In this document: in pieces, positions 1-7,811 of the stretch | Layout: every line of letters begins with the position of its first letter | Numbering within the stretch: the first letter of the stretch is position 1 | Source of the DNA: Actinomycetota bacterium | Lineage (GTDB): Bacteria > Actinomycetota > Geothermincolia > Fen-727 > Anoxymicrobiaceae | NCBI GenBank assembly: GCA_018894655.1 | Contig: JAHIPE010000090.1 | Span: forward strand, 1 to 26,004 | Direction: 5' to 3' | Length of the DNA: 26,004 bases | Translations under genes and position numbers: made by a program | Notes under the pieces: model-generated | The model's database searches: none | What the model saw: only the letters and a program-made list of their open reading frames with translations | Told to the model about the DNA's origin: nothing

Positions 1-144
1 ACGCTTGTATTCGAACGTCGATGCATCCGCACCTGCTGCGTTCCGCTCCCTCGCGGTACTCACGGAGTACAGCTCGGTCGCGCGCCTTGCATGAGCGGCG
101 CCTCGGCGCTCTCGATACGACACCGTATTTATGGAACGGGGCAC
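1..144 (+). repeat. Palindromic TIR element, copy A (left 18 bp outside window)
   Basis: This stretch aligns base for base, without gaps, to 15660-15803 (122 of 144 identical by hand count). It ends at 124-144 in the same 21-bp terminal repeat, which contains GGAACGGGGCAC. The first 18 bp of the full element would lie before position 1. The central stem GTACT/AGTAC (56-60 and 66-70) is kept. Paired changes relative to the other copy preserve stem pairs, for example positions 54/72 and 34/91. The element runs directly into murD coding sequence at 145, and the murD frame stays open through it back to position 3. No transposase is visible. It is either a true insertion in murD or a repeat at which an assembly contig begins. 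Confidence 0.8.
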
Positions 145-1103
145 TTAGGGGGGAGGCCGGCCCCGACGATATCCTGGTGGTGGAGGCGTCAAGCTTCCAA
201 CTGGCGTACATTGAGGAGTTCCGGGCCCGGGTATCGGTGGTGTTGAACATCGCTCCGGATCACTTCGACTGGCACCGGAACATGGATGAGTACCGCAAGG
301 CCAAGATGCGCCTGGTGGAGAACATGCTGCCCGGCGATTACCTTGTCTACAACAGGGACGATGACTTCTGTACCCAGATGGCGTTGGGCGCGAGAGGGGT
401 AACCGTCGGCTTCAGCGTGGTGAGCCCGCCGGGAGAGGGCTTGTGGATTGAGGGCGGGTGGGTAGTCGCGGGCCCGCCCCTGGAAGCCGGCAGGATACTG
501 CCGGTTGACGAGATAGGGGTCTCGGGCATTCACAACGTCGGAAACGTCATGGCCGCGGCAGCGGCGTCGCTGGTGATGGGGGAGCCTCCCGCGAGGATCA
601 GGGAGGCGGCGCGGGAGTTCAAGGGGCTTGCACACCGGCTGGAGTTCGTGTCGCGGGTCGGCGAGGTGTTGTTCTACAACGACTCCAAGGCCACCAACCC
701 GCACGCCGCCCTCCAGGCAATAAAGTCCTTCGACGGGCCGCTGGTGGCGATAATGGGTGGGAGGAACAAGGGGCTGGACCTGTCGGAGCTTGCCGGAGAG
801 CTCTGCCGGGGAATGGAAAGCGGGGCAATCAGGGGAGTGGTTTTCCTGGGTGAATGCGCCGATGAGTTCAGGGCGGCGGTAAACCGGGAGTGCGGAGCGG
901 CGGCCAACAACTGCATGGAGATGGCCGACGATATGGAGGAGTCCGTACGGAAGGCTTACCAGTTGGCCGACGGGAGCGGGGTGGTGGTGCTAACCCCCGC
1001 CTGCGCCTCGTTCGATATGTTCGGGGATTACCAGGAGAGGGGCCGGGTGTTCAAGGAGTGCGTGGCGTGCCTCGAGGGAGGTGATGGCGTTGGCGACGGC
1101 TAG
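21..1103 (+). CDS. murD: UDP-N-acetylmuramoylalanine-D-glutamate ligase, N-terminally truncated or chimeric
   Basis: MurD adds D-glutamate to UDP-MurNAc-L-Ala in the cytoplasm, using ATP. Genuine MurD sequence begins at about base 150 with VVEASSFQL and continues through the central ligase domain (LNIAPDHFDWH, SGIHNVGNVMAAAAA) and the C-terminal domain (GLAHRLEFV, YNDSKATNPHAAL, IMGGRNKG, LTPACASFDMF). The N-terminal Rossmann domain and the GxxGKST ATP loop, roughly the first 140-150 residues of the family, are absent. In their place the first 41 or so codons come from the palindromic repeat at 1-144, so the ATG at 21 is not a credible native start. The frame is open to the window edge. The 3' end overlaps ftsW by about 20 bp, as expected for a dcw operon. 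As it stands the product could not bind ATP, so an assembly edge or an in-frame repeat insertion is more likely than a working short enzyme. Confidence 0.85.
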   Translation: MHPHLLRSAPSRYSRSTARSRALHERRLGALDTTPYLWNGALRGEAGPDDILVVEASSFQLAYIEEFRARVSVVLNIAPDHFDWHRNMDEYRKAKMRLVENMLPGDYLVYNRDDDFCTQMALGARGVTVGFSVVSPPGEGLWIEGGWVVAGPPLEAGRILPVDEIGVSGIHNVGNVMAAAAASLVMGEPPARIREAAREFKGLAHRLEFVSRVGEVLFYNDSKATNPHAALQAIKSFDGPLVAIMGGRNKGLDLSELAGELCRGMESGAIRGVVFLGECADEFRAAVNRECGAAANNCMEMADDMEESVRKAYQLADGSGVVVLTPACASFDMFGDYQERGRVFKECVACLEGGDGVGDG

Positions 1104-2394
1104 CGCGGCCAGGCCCGGAAAGGCTGCTGCTCGTCCGGCGGGTGGGGGCCGGCGGAAGGCGAACCCCGCCGGGTCGGGCCGCGGAGCCGGCGCGCCCGCT
1201 TCCGGCAGGGCGAGGGCCGAGGCGAGGCGGCGCACCGCGAAGAGGCCGGAACGGGCGGCGTCAGGCAAGGGGAAAACCGTCTCCAGGCAGCGGTCCGCCG
1301 GGAGCGTCGCGGGAACCGAGCTCTCCTACTACGTCCTTATCCCAACCGCGGCGCTTCTGCTGTTGGGGCTGGTGATGGTGTTCTCGGCAGGGTCGGCTAT
1401 CGGCATAGACCAGAGCGCGGGCGGCTATCGCTACTTCAGTCAGCAACTGGCGTGGGCGGGACTCGGGCTCATGATGATGTTCGTCTTCTCCAGGATAGAT
1501 TACCACAAGCTTGGGAAGGTCTCCTGGGCGGGCGTCGTGATATCGGTGCTTCTCCTGGTACTGGTGCTGGTGGTGGGGAGTGAGGCCGGGGGGGCCCGCC
1601 GCTGGCTGAAGATATGGTCGTTCAGCCTGCAGCCGACCGAGATCGCCAAGTTCACGCTGGTGGTTTTCAGCGCCTACGCGCTGGCCATGAAGGGGGACAA
1701 GCTCAAGAAGTTCATTCACCTGCTGGTGCCGGTGCTGGTGGTCATGGTCCTGGAAGCCGCACTTATCTTGAGGCAGCCGAACCTGGGGAGCGCGCTGGTG
1801 ATGTGCTTCTCCGTGTTCCTGATGCTGGGCATCGCCCGCACGCGCCTGAACCACCTCGCCCTGATAGGGGCGGCCGGCGGAACGACCGCCGCTATCTTAA
1901 TGCTATCCGCCCCCTACAGGCGGGCGAGGCTGTTCTCGTTTCTAAACCCGTGGAGCTGTTCCGAGGGCGCGGGGTACCAGGTCATACAGTCGTACATCGC
2001 GCTGGGTTCAGGGAACATCAAGGGCCTGGGGCTGGGGATGAGCCGCCAGAAGTTCCTGTACCTGCCCAACGCCCACAATGATTTCATATTCGCGATAATT
2101 GGAGAGGAGCTTGGTATCATGGGCACTCTCCTGGTGGTTTCCCTGGTGGGGCTCCTGGTGTACGGAGGGTTCAGAATAGCCGCCAAAGCGCCAGACGAGC
2201 TGGGGAAACTGCTGGCGGCGGGAATAACCGGGCTCATAGTGATACAGGCGCTGGTGAACATGGGCGGGGTTACAGGCCTGTTGCCTATCACCGGCGTGCC
2301 GCTTCCCCTGGTGAGCTTCGGTGGATCGAGCCTGTGTATATGCCTGGCCTGCATAGGGATACTATTGAACGTAGCTTCCCAAAGTAAACGGTAA
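1081..2394 (+). CDS. ftsW: Septal peptidoglycan glycosyltransferase FtsW (SEDS family)
   Basis: FtsW is the polytopic membrane enzyme that polymerises lipid II at the division septum together with a class B PBP. Family motifs are GLVMVFSAGS in the first membrane segment, GGARRWLKI followed by LQPTEIAKF, NAHNDFIFAIIGEELG, and the C-terminal GLLPITGVPLPLVSFGGSS. About ten hydrophobic segments follow residue 85. The first 80 or so residues form a strongly basic tail rich in Ala, Arg and Gly, probably disordered and cytoplasmic, which is longer than in most homologues. GTG 1081, ATG 1084 and TTG 1090 share one frame; the Shine-Dalgarno GAGGGAGG at 1075-1082 is best spaced for TTG 1090, so the exact start is uncertain by up to 3 codons. 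The gene overlaps the murD end and is followed by murG after 13 bp, which suggests translational coupling. Confidence 0.95.
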   Translation: MMALATASAARPGKAAARPAGGGRRKANPAGSGRGAGAPASGRARAEARRRTAKRPERAASGKGKTVSRQRSAGSVAGTELSYYVLIPTAALLLLGLVMVFSAGSAIGIDQSAGGYRYFSQQLAWAGLGLMMMFVFSRIDYHKLGKVSWAGVVISVLLLVLVLVVGSEAGGARRWLKIWSFSLQPTEIAKFTLVVFSAYALAMKGDKLKKFIHLLVPVLVVMVLEAALILRQPNLGSALVMCFSVFLMLGIARTRLNHLALIGAAGGTTAAILMLSAPYRRARLFSFLNPWSCSEGAGYQVIQSYIALGSGNIKGLGLGMSRQKFLYLPNAHNDFIFAIIGEELGIMGTLLVVSLVGLLVYGGFRIAAKAPDELGKLLAAGITGLIVIQALVNMGGVTGLLPITGVPLPLVSFGGSSLCICLACIGILLNVASQSKR

Positions 2395-2407
2395 GGTGGT
2401 GTGGGAT

Positions 2408-3535
2408 GTGAAGGTGGTGGTGACCGGAGGCGGGACCGGGGGGCACGTGTACCCGGCCCTCGCGGTTGCCAGGCACCTGTACGATACGCACCCGGGCTGG
2501 GAGGTCCTGTTCATCGGCTCGGCTGCCGGCCCGGAGGCGGAAGTGGCCGGGGAGTACGGAGTACCGTTCGAGGGGCTCGATCTGTCCGGCCTGGTGGGCA
2601 GGGGCGCGCTGGACCGGCCCAGGGCCCTCTTTCTTTTTACCCGCGGCGTGTTACGGTGCCGGCGGATTCTTGGGGAGTTCCGGCCCGCGTGCGTTGTGGG
2701 TACCGGCGGCTACGCGGCCGCCCCCGCCTGCTTTGCGGCGAAGACGCTGGGCATACCGATCATCCTCCATGAGATGAACTACCAGCCAGGCATCGTCACC
2801 AGGATACTCTGCCGTGGGGCGTACGCGGTCGCTGCCGCGCAGCAGGGGACCGAGGTGCTGCTGCCCCGACGAGCGCGGGTGGTGGTAACCGGGATACCGG
2901 TACGCCCAGAGATAGAAGCGCTGGCTGATAGTGGGTGGCACGCGGAGGTACGGGAAGAAGCGTGTGCCGTGTTCGGGCTGGAGCGGGGGCGGGAGACGTT
3001 ACTCGTCTTCGGCGGCAGCCAGGGTGCGCGGGCGCTCAACGACGCGCTCTGGGAGGTGCTGCCCCGGCTGTCCGAAAGGAGCGGCCTGCAGGTCTTACAC
3101 TTGACCGGGAAGAGAGCGTATGAGGAGCCGCGGCGCTCCCAGGCGGAGGAGCAGTTGGCGGGCAAGCCGCTGGTGTATCGCGCGGTGGCCTACGTGGAGC
3201 GCATGGACCTGGCGTACTCGGTGGCCGACATGGCGGTGGCCAGGTCCGGAGCCGGCACCGTTGCGGAACTGTTGGCGGCCTCGGTGCCGTCGGTGCTGGT
3301 ACCGTATCCGTACGCTACCGGGGCACACCAGGAGGGGAACGCGGAACTGCTCGGGCGACTGGGTGTGGCCAAGGTGATCAAGCAGGAGGGCGACTCGGCG
3401 CTGGCCGCGTTGCTGGAGGCCTTACAGCTTATGGACGACGGCCCCGAGCGGGCCAGGATGATCAGCGCCTTCCCGGCGGCGCGCCGGGGGAGCGGCGCGG
3501 AAGGGATAGCCGCCCTTGTAGAAGAACTCAGTTGA
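2408..3535 (+). CDS. murG: UDP-GlcNAc:undecaprenyl-PP-MurNAc-pentapeptide GlcNAc transferase (lipid II synthase)
   Basis: MurG is a peripheral inner-face membrane GT28 glycosyltransferase that transfers GlcNAc to lipid I, giving lipid II for FtsW. The N-terminus carries the donor-site loop GGGTGGHVYPAL (residues 7-18). Further markers are FGGSQGARALND, the UDP-GlcNAc-binding stretch ARSGAGTVAELL and YPYATGAHQEGNAELL. About 375 residues is normal for the family. Three in-frame GTG codons (2396, 2399, 2408) are possible. GTG 2408 is chosen because it gives the usual VKVVVTGGGTGGH beginning and sits 8 bp after AAGGTGG. It lies directly downstream of ftsW, as in most dcw clusters. Confidence 0.95.
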   Translation: MKVVVTGGGTGGHVYPALAVARHLYDTHPGWEVLFIGSAAGPEAEVAGEYGVPFEGLDLSGLVGRGALDRPRALFLFTRGVLRCRRILGEFRPACVVGTGGYAAAPACFAAKTLGIPIILHEMNYQPGIVTRILCRGAYAVAAAQQGTEVLLPRRARVVVTGIPVRPEIEALADSGWHAEVREEACAVFGLERGRETLLVFGGSQGARALNDALWEVLPRLSERSGLQVLHLTGKRAYEEPRRSQAEEQLAGKPLVYRAVAYVERMDLAYSVADMAVARSGAGTVAELLAASVPSVLVPYPYATGAHQEGNAELLGRLGVAKVIKQEGDSALAALLEALQLMDDGPERARMISAFPAARRGSGAEGIAALVEELS

Positions 3536-3581
3536 GAGGGCTCTGGAAAGGCAAGTCAGGCCGAGAGAACGGCGGTGGAAG

Positions 3582-4997
3582 TTGGACGGGCGGTTTACTC
3601 TGGAGAGCATAGGGGACGGCGGGAATGCGCACCTGGTGGGGATCGGGGGCGCGGGAATGAGCGCCATAGCCACGGTGCTGGTCGAGATGGGCTACGCGGT
3701 CGAGGGTTCGGACATCAAGGAGTCGTCGAACGTAAGGCGCCTTCGTGAGATGGGCGTGGTGGTGGGCATAGGACACCGGGCCAAGAACCTGTCCGATGCC
3801 CGGGTGGTAGTGAAATCCGCTGCTATAAGGGATGACAACCCCGAGTTGGTGGAGGCGGAACAGAAGGGAGTTCCGGTTATCACCAGGGCCCAGATGCTGG
3901 CGGCGATCATGTCCACCAGGAGAGGCATCGCGGTGGCGGGCACCCACGGGAAGACGACCACGTCGTCTCTGGCTACCCAGATGCTGCTGGACTGTCGCTC
4001 AAACCCCTCGTATCTTATCGGGGGGGAGTTGAACGAGATAGGGGGGAACGCCCATTACGGTGATGGCGAGTACCTGGTTGCCGAGGCCGATGAAAGCGAC
4101 GGTTCCCTTCTCCACCTGCGGCCAGAGGTGGCCGTACTGACCAACATCGACGGGGACCACCTTGATTACTTCGAGAGCATCGAGAACACCGCGGAGGTGT
4201 TCCTGCGGTTCCTTCAGCTTCTGCCCCCCGGCGGGTTCGCGGTAGTGTGCGGTGACGACGAGTTGGCCCGGGAGGTGGGCCTCGAATACCGCCGCGAGGA
4301 AGGCCGTGTGCTCTTCTACGGGCGGTCGAGCGAGAACGAATACCGTTTTTCCGGCGAGGTTATCAGCTCGTCGGGGACGGAGTATGCCGCCTGGTACCTG
4401 GACGAGAGACTGGGTGATGTAGTGGTGGGGATTCCCGGGCTCTATAACGCCTATAACTCCCTGGCGGCGCTGGCGGTGGGGCACCAGGTCGGGCTGCCGA
4501 TGGACCAGGCGATCCGGGGGTTAGGCAGCTTCCAGGGTGTCAGGAGGCGGTATGAGAGGATCGGCTCCTGCGGTGGTGTTCAGGTAATCGACGACTACGC
4601 ACATCACCCCACCGAGATTGCAGCGGTGTTGGACCTGGCGGGCTCGGTAGCCCCGGGGCGGGTGGTGACGGTGTTTCAACCTCACCGGTACACGCGGACC
4701 AGGTTGCTGGCGGACCAGTTCGGGGGAAGCTTCGGCGGGGCTGACCTGATAGTCGTGACCGACGTGTACGGGGCGGGGGAGGATCCGGAGCCGGGCGTTA
4801 CCGGAAAGCTGGTGGCGGACGGCATCGCGGAGCGTTATCCCGGAAAGGAAATCGTGTACGTGCCCAACAGGGGCGAGTTAGCGGCGGCGGTGGCCTCGCT
4901 CCTGGATGAGGGTGACACGGTAATAACGATAGGCGCTGGCGATATAACCCAGTGCGCCTCGGAGATACTGGAGATCTTAGAGGAAAAAGTCCGATAG
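3582..4997 (+). CDS. murC: UDP-N-acetylmuramate-L-alanine ligase
   Basis: MurC is the cytoplasmic ATP-dependent ligase that adds the first amino acid, L-alanine, to UDP-MurNAc. The Rossmann-type N-domain has GIGGAGMSAIA (residues 20-30). The ATP P-loop is GTHGKTTTS (120-128). Mur ligase central motifs include EADESDGSLL and LTNIDGDHLDYF, and the C-domain has DDYAHHPTEI and FQPHRYTRT. At 471 residues it is full length. The start is a TTG at 3582 preceded by a GGTGG-type ribosome site about 5 bp upstream. A 46-bp gap separates it from murG, and murB follows after 12 bp. Confidence 0.95.
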   Translation: MDGRFTLESIGDGGNAHLVGIGGAGMSAIATVLVEMGYAVEGSDIKESSNVRRLREMGVVVGIGHRAKNLSDARVVVKSAAIRDDNPELVEAEQKGVPVITRAQMLAAIMSTRRGIAVAGTHGKTTTSSLATQMLLDCRSNPSYLIGGELNEIGGNAHYGDGEYLVAEADESDGSLLHLRPEVAVLTNIDGDHLDYFESIENTAEVFLRFLQLLPPGGFAVVCGDDELAREVGLEYRREEGRVLFYGRSSENEYRFSGEVISSSGTEYAAWYLDERLGDVVVGIPGLYNAYNSLAALAVGHQVGLPMDQAIRGLGSFQGVRRRYERIGSCGGVQVIDDYAHHPTEIAAVLDLAGSVAPGRVVTVFQPHRYTRTRLLADQFGGSFGGADLIVVTDVYGAGEDPEPGVTGKLVADGIAERYPGKEIVYVPNRGELAAAVASLLDEGDTVITIGAGDITQCASEILEILEEKVR

Positions 4998-5009
4998 AGG
5001 GGTGCAAAG

Positions 5010-5912
5010 TTGCCGGATCCCTTTCAATCTCTGCTCGGGATCGGGGATGCGACCGCACAGAGGGACGTACCCCTGGCGAACTGTACGACCTGGAAGGTCG
5101 GCGGCCCCGCGATGTTCATGATGCGGGCCGGCAGCAGGAGGGCGGTCAGTGAGCTTCTCCAAGTTACCGGAGATCTCGGGTTGCCGTTGCTGGTGCTGGG
5201 CAGGGGGTCCAACATCCTGGTATCGGACCGTGGGTTCGCCGGTGTGGTGCTACGCCTCGAAGGAGGCCTTGCGACGGCCGGCGCTGACGGTGATGTGCTT
5301 AAAGCAGGCGGCGGCGCACTGCTGGACTCGGTGGTCGTGGAGGCTTACCGCTCCTTGCTTTGTGGGCTGGAGTTCGTGTTCGGGATACCGGGAACGGTGG
5401 GTGGCGCGGTGATGATGAACGCGGGAGCGTTCTCGCGCTCAACCTCGGACGTGCTGGCGGAGGCACGTACGGTGGCGCCCGGCGGCGACGAGAGACACTA
5501 TGAGGCCTTCGATGGGAAGTACAGGCAACCGCTGGTGCCGGAAGGCGAGATAGTCACGGAGGTGGCGTTTCGCCTCAGTGCCGGCTCGGCGAAGTCGATA
5601 AGGGAACGCATGGACGAGTCAAGGGACAGGCGCAAGGCTACCCAGCCGTGGGGGGTGTCTACCGCCGGCTCGGTGTTCAAGAACCCCCCCGGCGCTCACG
5701 CCGGTAAGCTGATAGACGAATGCGGGCTGAAGGGCAGGAGCGTAGGCGGCGCAATGGTATCGAAGAAACACGCGAACTTTATAATCAATCAGGGCGGCGC
5801 GTCGGCGAGAGATATCAAGGAGCTCATGGACCTGGTGGCGGGCGAGGTCAGGTCACGGTTCGACGTCCAGCTGGAGCCGGAGGTTCAGTTGGTCGGGTTC
5901 GAGGAGGAGTGA
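5010..5912 (+). CDS. murB: UDP-N-acetylenolpyruvoylglucosamine reductase
   Basis: MurB is the FAD-dependent enzyme that uses NADPH to reduce enolpyruvyl-UDP-GlcNAc to UDP-MurNAc, the substrate of MurC next door. FAD-domain motifs are TTWKVGGPA, LGRGSNILVSD and FGIPGTVGGAVMMNAGAF. The C-terminal domain has GSVFKNPPG with the catalytic-position serine near residue 221, then HANFIINQGGA and a terminal LEPEVQLVG containing the conserved Glu. The 300-residue length fits the shorter type II MurB of Gram-positives and actinobacteria rather than the longer type I form. The TTG start at 5010 follows GAGGGG with suitable spacing. The gene is part of the tight murC-murB-ddl run. Confidence 0.95.
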   Translation: MPDPFQSLLGIGDATAQRDVPLANCTTWKVGGPAMFMMRAGSRRAVSELLQVTGDLGLPLLVLGRGSNILVSDRGFAGVVLRLEGGLATAGADGDVLKAGGGALLDSVVVEAYRSLLCGLEFVFGIPGTVGGAVMMNAGAFSRSTSDVLAEARTVAPGGDERHYEAFDGKYRQPLVPEGEIVTEVAFRLSAGSAKSIRERMDESRDRRKATQPWGVSTAGSVFKNPPGAHAGKLIDECGLKGRSVGGAMVSKKHANFIINQGGASARDIKELMDLVAGEVRSRFDVQLEPEVQLVGFEEE

Positions 5913-5924
5913 GGGGCATTGGCA

Positions 5925-6866
5925 ATGAGGGTAGCCGTTCTAATGGGAGGAAACAGCGCCGAAAGGGAGGTATCCCTGGAGACCGGGAAGGCGATAGCGG
6001 GGGCGCTCCGTGAACTGGGCCACCAGGTGCTGGAGGTGGACGCGGGCACGGACCTTCCGCTGCAGCTTTCGGCCGGCAAGCCGGACGTGGCTTTCCTGGC
6101 GCTGCACGGCCGCGGCGGCGAGGATGGATGCGTGCAGGGCCTCCTGGAGGTGATGCGGATACCGTACACCGGGTGCGGGGTACTGGCCAGCGCGGTGACG
6201 ATGGACAAGGTCGTCACCAAGGAGTTGCTCTCGTACCACGGGGTACCGGTGGCAGGGGGCGTCGTGGCGAGCCGTGGCTCGGATCTAGATGCGGTCGCCG
6301 ATACGGTAGCCGGCGAGCTATCCTATCCGGTCATGGTGAAGCCGGCCAGCGAGGGGAGCAGTATCGCGGTTACAGAGGTCGGCGAGCCGTCCGGGCTCAG
6401 GGACGCACTGGAACTAGTGTTTGACTGTGACGAGCGTGCGCTGGTGGAGCGGTACGTGCATGGCAGGCTCCTGACGGTTGGGATACTGGGAAACGAACCG
6501 AGGGTGCTTCCGGTGCTGGAGATTAAGCCCCGTGAGGGCTTCTACGATTACAGGGCGAAGTACGAGCCGGGGTTCACCGAGTACGAGGTCCCCGCCGCCA
6601 TCAGCCCCCCGCTGGCGGAGGCCGCCCGGGATATGTCGCTCACCAGTTTCCAGGTCCTGGGCTGCGAGGGGATATCGCGGGTAGATATCATGCTGGAGCA
6701 CGGAACCGATGAACTGGTGGTCCTGGAGATCAACACCATTCCCGGGATGACTGAGACCAGCCTCATACCCAAGGCGGCAACGGCGGCGGGGATGTCGTTT
6801 GAGGAAGTCGTCGCCGAGGTGTTGGAGGGTGCCCGGCTCAAGGTAAGCCTGGCAGGGGATGATTGA
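5925..6866 (+). CDS. ddl: D-alanine-D-alanine ligase
   Basis: Ddl is an ATP-grasp enzyme that joins two D-alanines for the pentapeptide end used by MurF. Motifs are LMGGNSAEREVSLETG at the N-terminus, LHGRGGEDGCVQG, VKPASEGSSIAV (substrate serine loop), FYDYRAKY with the tyrosine typical of D-Ala:D-Ala specificity, and EINTIPGMTETSLIP (metal-binding Glu and Asn). Nothing suggests a VanA-type D-Ala-D-Lac enzyme. ATG 5925 is preferred over TTG 5919 because GAGGGG at 5911-5916 is 8 bp before it, and the protein then begins MRVAVLMGG. It is about 313 residues, the usual size. The end overlaps the earliest possible ftsQ start. Confidence 0.95.
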   Translation: MRVAVLMGGNSAEREVSLETGKAIAGALRELGHQVLEVDAGTDLPLQLSAGKPDVAFLALHGRGGEDGCVQGLLEVMRIPYTGCGVLASAVTMDKVVTKELLSYHGVPVAGGVVASRGSDLDAVADTVAGELSYPVMVKPASEGSSIAVTEVGEPSGLRDALELVFDCDERALVERYVHGRLLTVGILGNEPRVLPVLEIKPREGFYDYRAKYEPGFTEYEVPAAISPPLAEAARDMSLTSFQVLGCEGISRVDIMLEHGTDELVVLEINTIPGMTETSLIPKAATAAGMSFEEVVAEVLEGARLKVSLAGDD

Positions 6867-6868
6867 CG

Positions 6869-7618
6869 TTGAAGAAGTTGGAGCGCCGTTCTGACTGGAG
6901 GGGCTACGCTTTCAAGGCGATGGTGCCGATCGGTGTGCTCGCAGTGGTTGTGGGAGCAGCGCTGGCGTGGCTTGCCTTCTTCACCGACGTGTGCTCGATC
7001 AAGACGGTGGTTGTCAAAGGAAACGAGCACCTGACGGTGGAGTATATCCGTGACCGCAGCGGGGTCGACAATCATACGAACCTGGTAACCCTGCCGGTGG
7101 GGCGTCTGGACGAGAACCTGGAGAACGACCCCTGGGTGAAAGAGGCGAATGTTGGCAGGCACCTGCTCCACAGCGTGAGGATAGAGGTAGTCGAGAGGAA
7201 GCCGATAGCGATGGTTGACTTCAGCGGGGCGGCGTTCCTGGTTGACGACCAGGCCCACGTCATTGCCCAGGGGGCAACCGAGGAGTTCCCCGACATACCC
7301 ATGGTACACGGGGGAGACGCGTCAGTACCCACCGTTGATGCCAGGGTGAGCAATAAAAAGATACGGGAGTGCATAGAGGTCATTGGGGCGATGCCCCAGG
7401 GCCTGAGGGCGACGCTGGCGATAGCAAACCCCTACGACGGCAGGGGTTACGTCTTCATATCCAGGGGGGGTTACAACATAGTATACGGCCCTGCCACCGA
7501 GTGCCCCAGGAAAGACGAGATCCTGGAGGCAATCGTCTACGACATAACGAGCAACAAGAGGGGAGTCGCATACGTCGATGTCACCGTTCCCGACTGCCCG
7601 GTGATAAAGCCCATCTAG
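6869..7618 (+). CDS. ftsQ: Cell division protein FtsQ/DivIB (POTRA domain)
   Basis: FtsQ is a single-pass membrane protein of the divisome that links septal wall synthesis to the ring. A short basic cytoplasmic end (MKKLERRSDWRGYAFKA) precedes one membrane span (about residues 17-40, MVPIGVLAVVVGAALAWLAF). It is followed by a POTRA domain beginning IKTVVVKGNEHLTVEYI and containing ENDPWVKEANVGR, then HSVRIEVVERKPIAMV. The rest is less conserved, as is usual for FtsQ. TTG 6869 is chosen over TTG 6863 because AGGGGAT is then 8 bp upstream. Position between ddl and ftsZ supports the call. There is no ftsA between it and ftsZ. Confidence 0.9.
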   Translation: MKKLERRSDWRGYAFKAMVPIGVLAVVVGAALAWLAFFTDVCSIKTVVVKGNEHLTVEYIRDRSGVDNHTNLVTLPVGRLDENLENDPWVKEANVGRHLLHSVRIEVVERKPIAMVDFSGAAFLVDDQAHVIAQGATEEFPDIPMVHGGDASVPTVDARVSNKKIRECIEVIGAMPQGLRATLAIANPYDGRGYVFISRGGYNIVYGPATECPRKDEILEAIVYDITSNKRGVAYVDVTVPDCPVIKPI

Positions 7619-7811
7619 TCAGGCTGAAAACACGACTGTAGTTCTAAAGCCTGCACTAAGGTTTATATATATCTTTAGTTGACAGTAATTTTCTGTTATA
7701 ATAACTCTCAATTTGTTGTTCATGTTTTTCTGTAAATGAAAGGGAACACGGTGGGGAAAGTTGAATTACAATTGAAGGGGATGACTGAGAAGATGGGGAA
7801 AGGAACGCGCT
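7619..7811 (+). promoter_or_regulatory. AT-rich upstream region of ftsZ with promoter-like hexamers
   Basis: This 193-bp gap contains the longest AT-rich stretch near the division genes. CTAAGG (7656-7661) and CTTTAG (7673-7678) form a weak inverted repeat around TATATATA. Directly after it come a perfect TTGACA (7679-7684) and a perfect TATAAT (7697-7702), only 12 bp apart, too close to be one standard sigma-70 promoter. A weak TTTAGT at 7674-7679 would give the -10 a 17-bp spacer. A clear ribosome site AAAGGA (7798-7803) precedes the ftsZ ATG. The roughly 100-bp leader after the -10 holds no convincing ORF. Transcription of ftsZ from here is likely; the exact promoter is not settled. Confidence 0.55.

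Noticed and set aside
5925..6866. Possible vancomycin-resistance type D-Ala-D-Lac ligase
   Set aside because: The FYDYRAKY tyrosine and the dcw location indicate an ordinary D-Ala-D-Ala ligase. No vanH or vanX neighbours are present.
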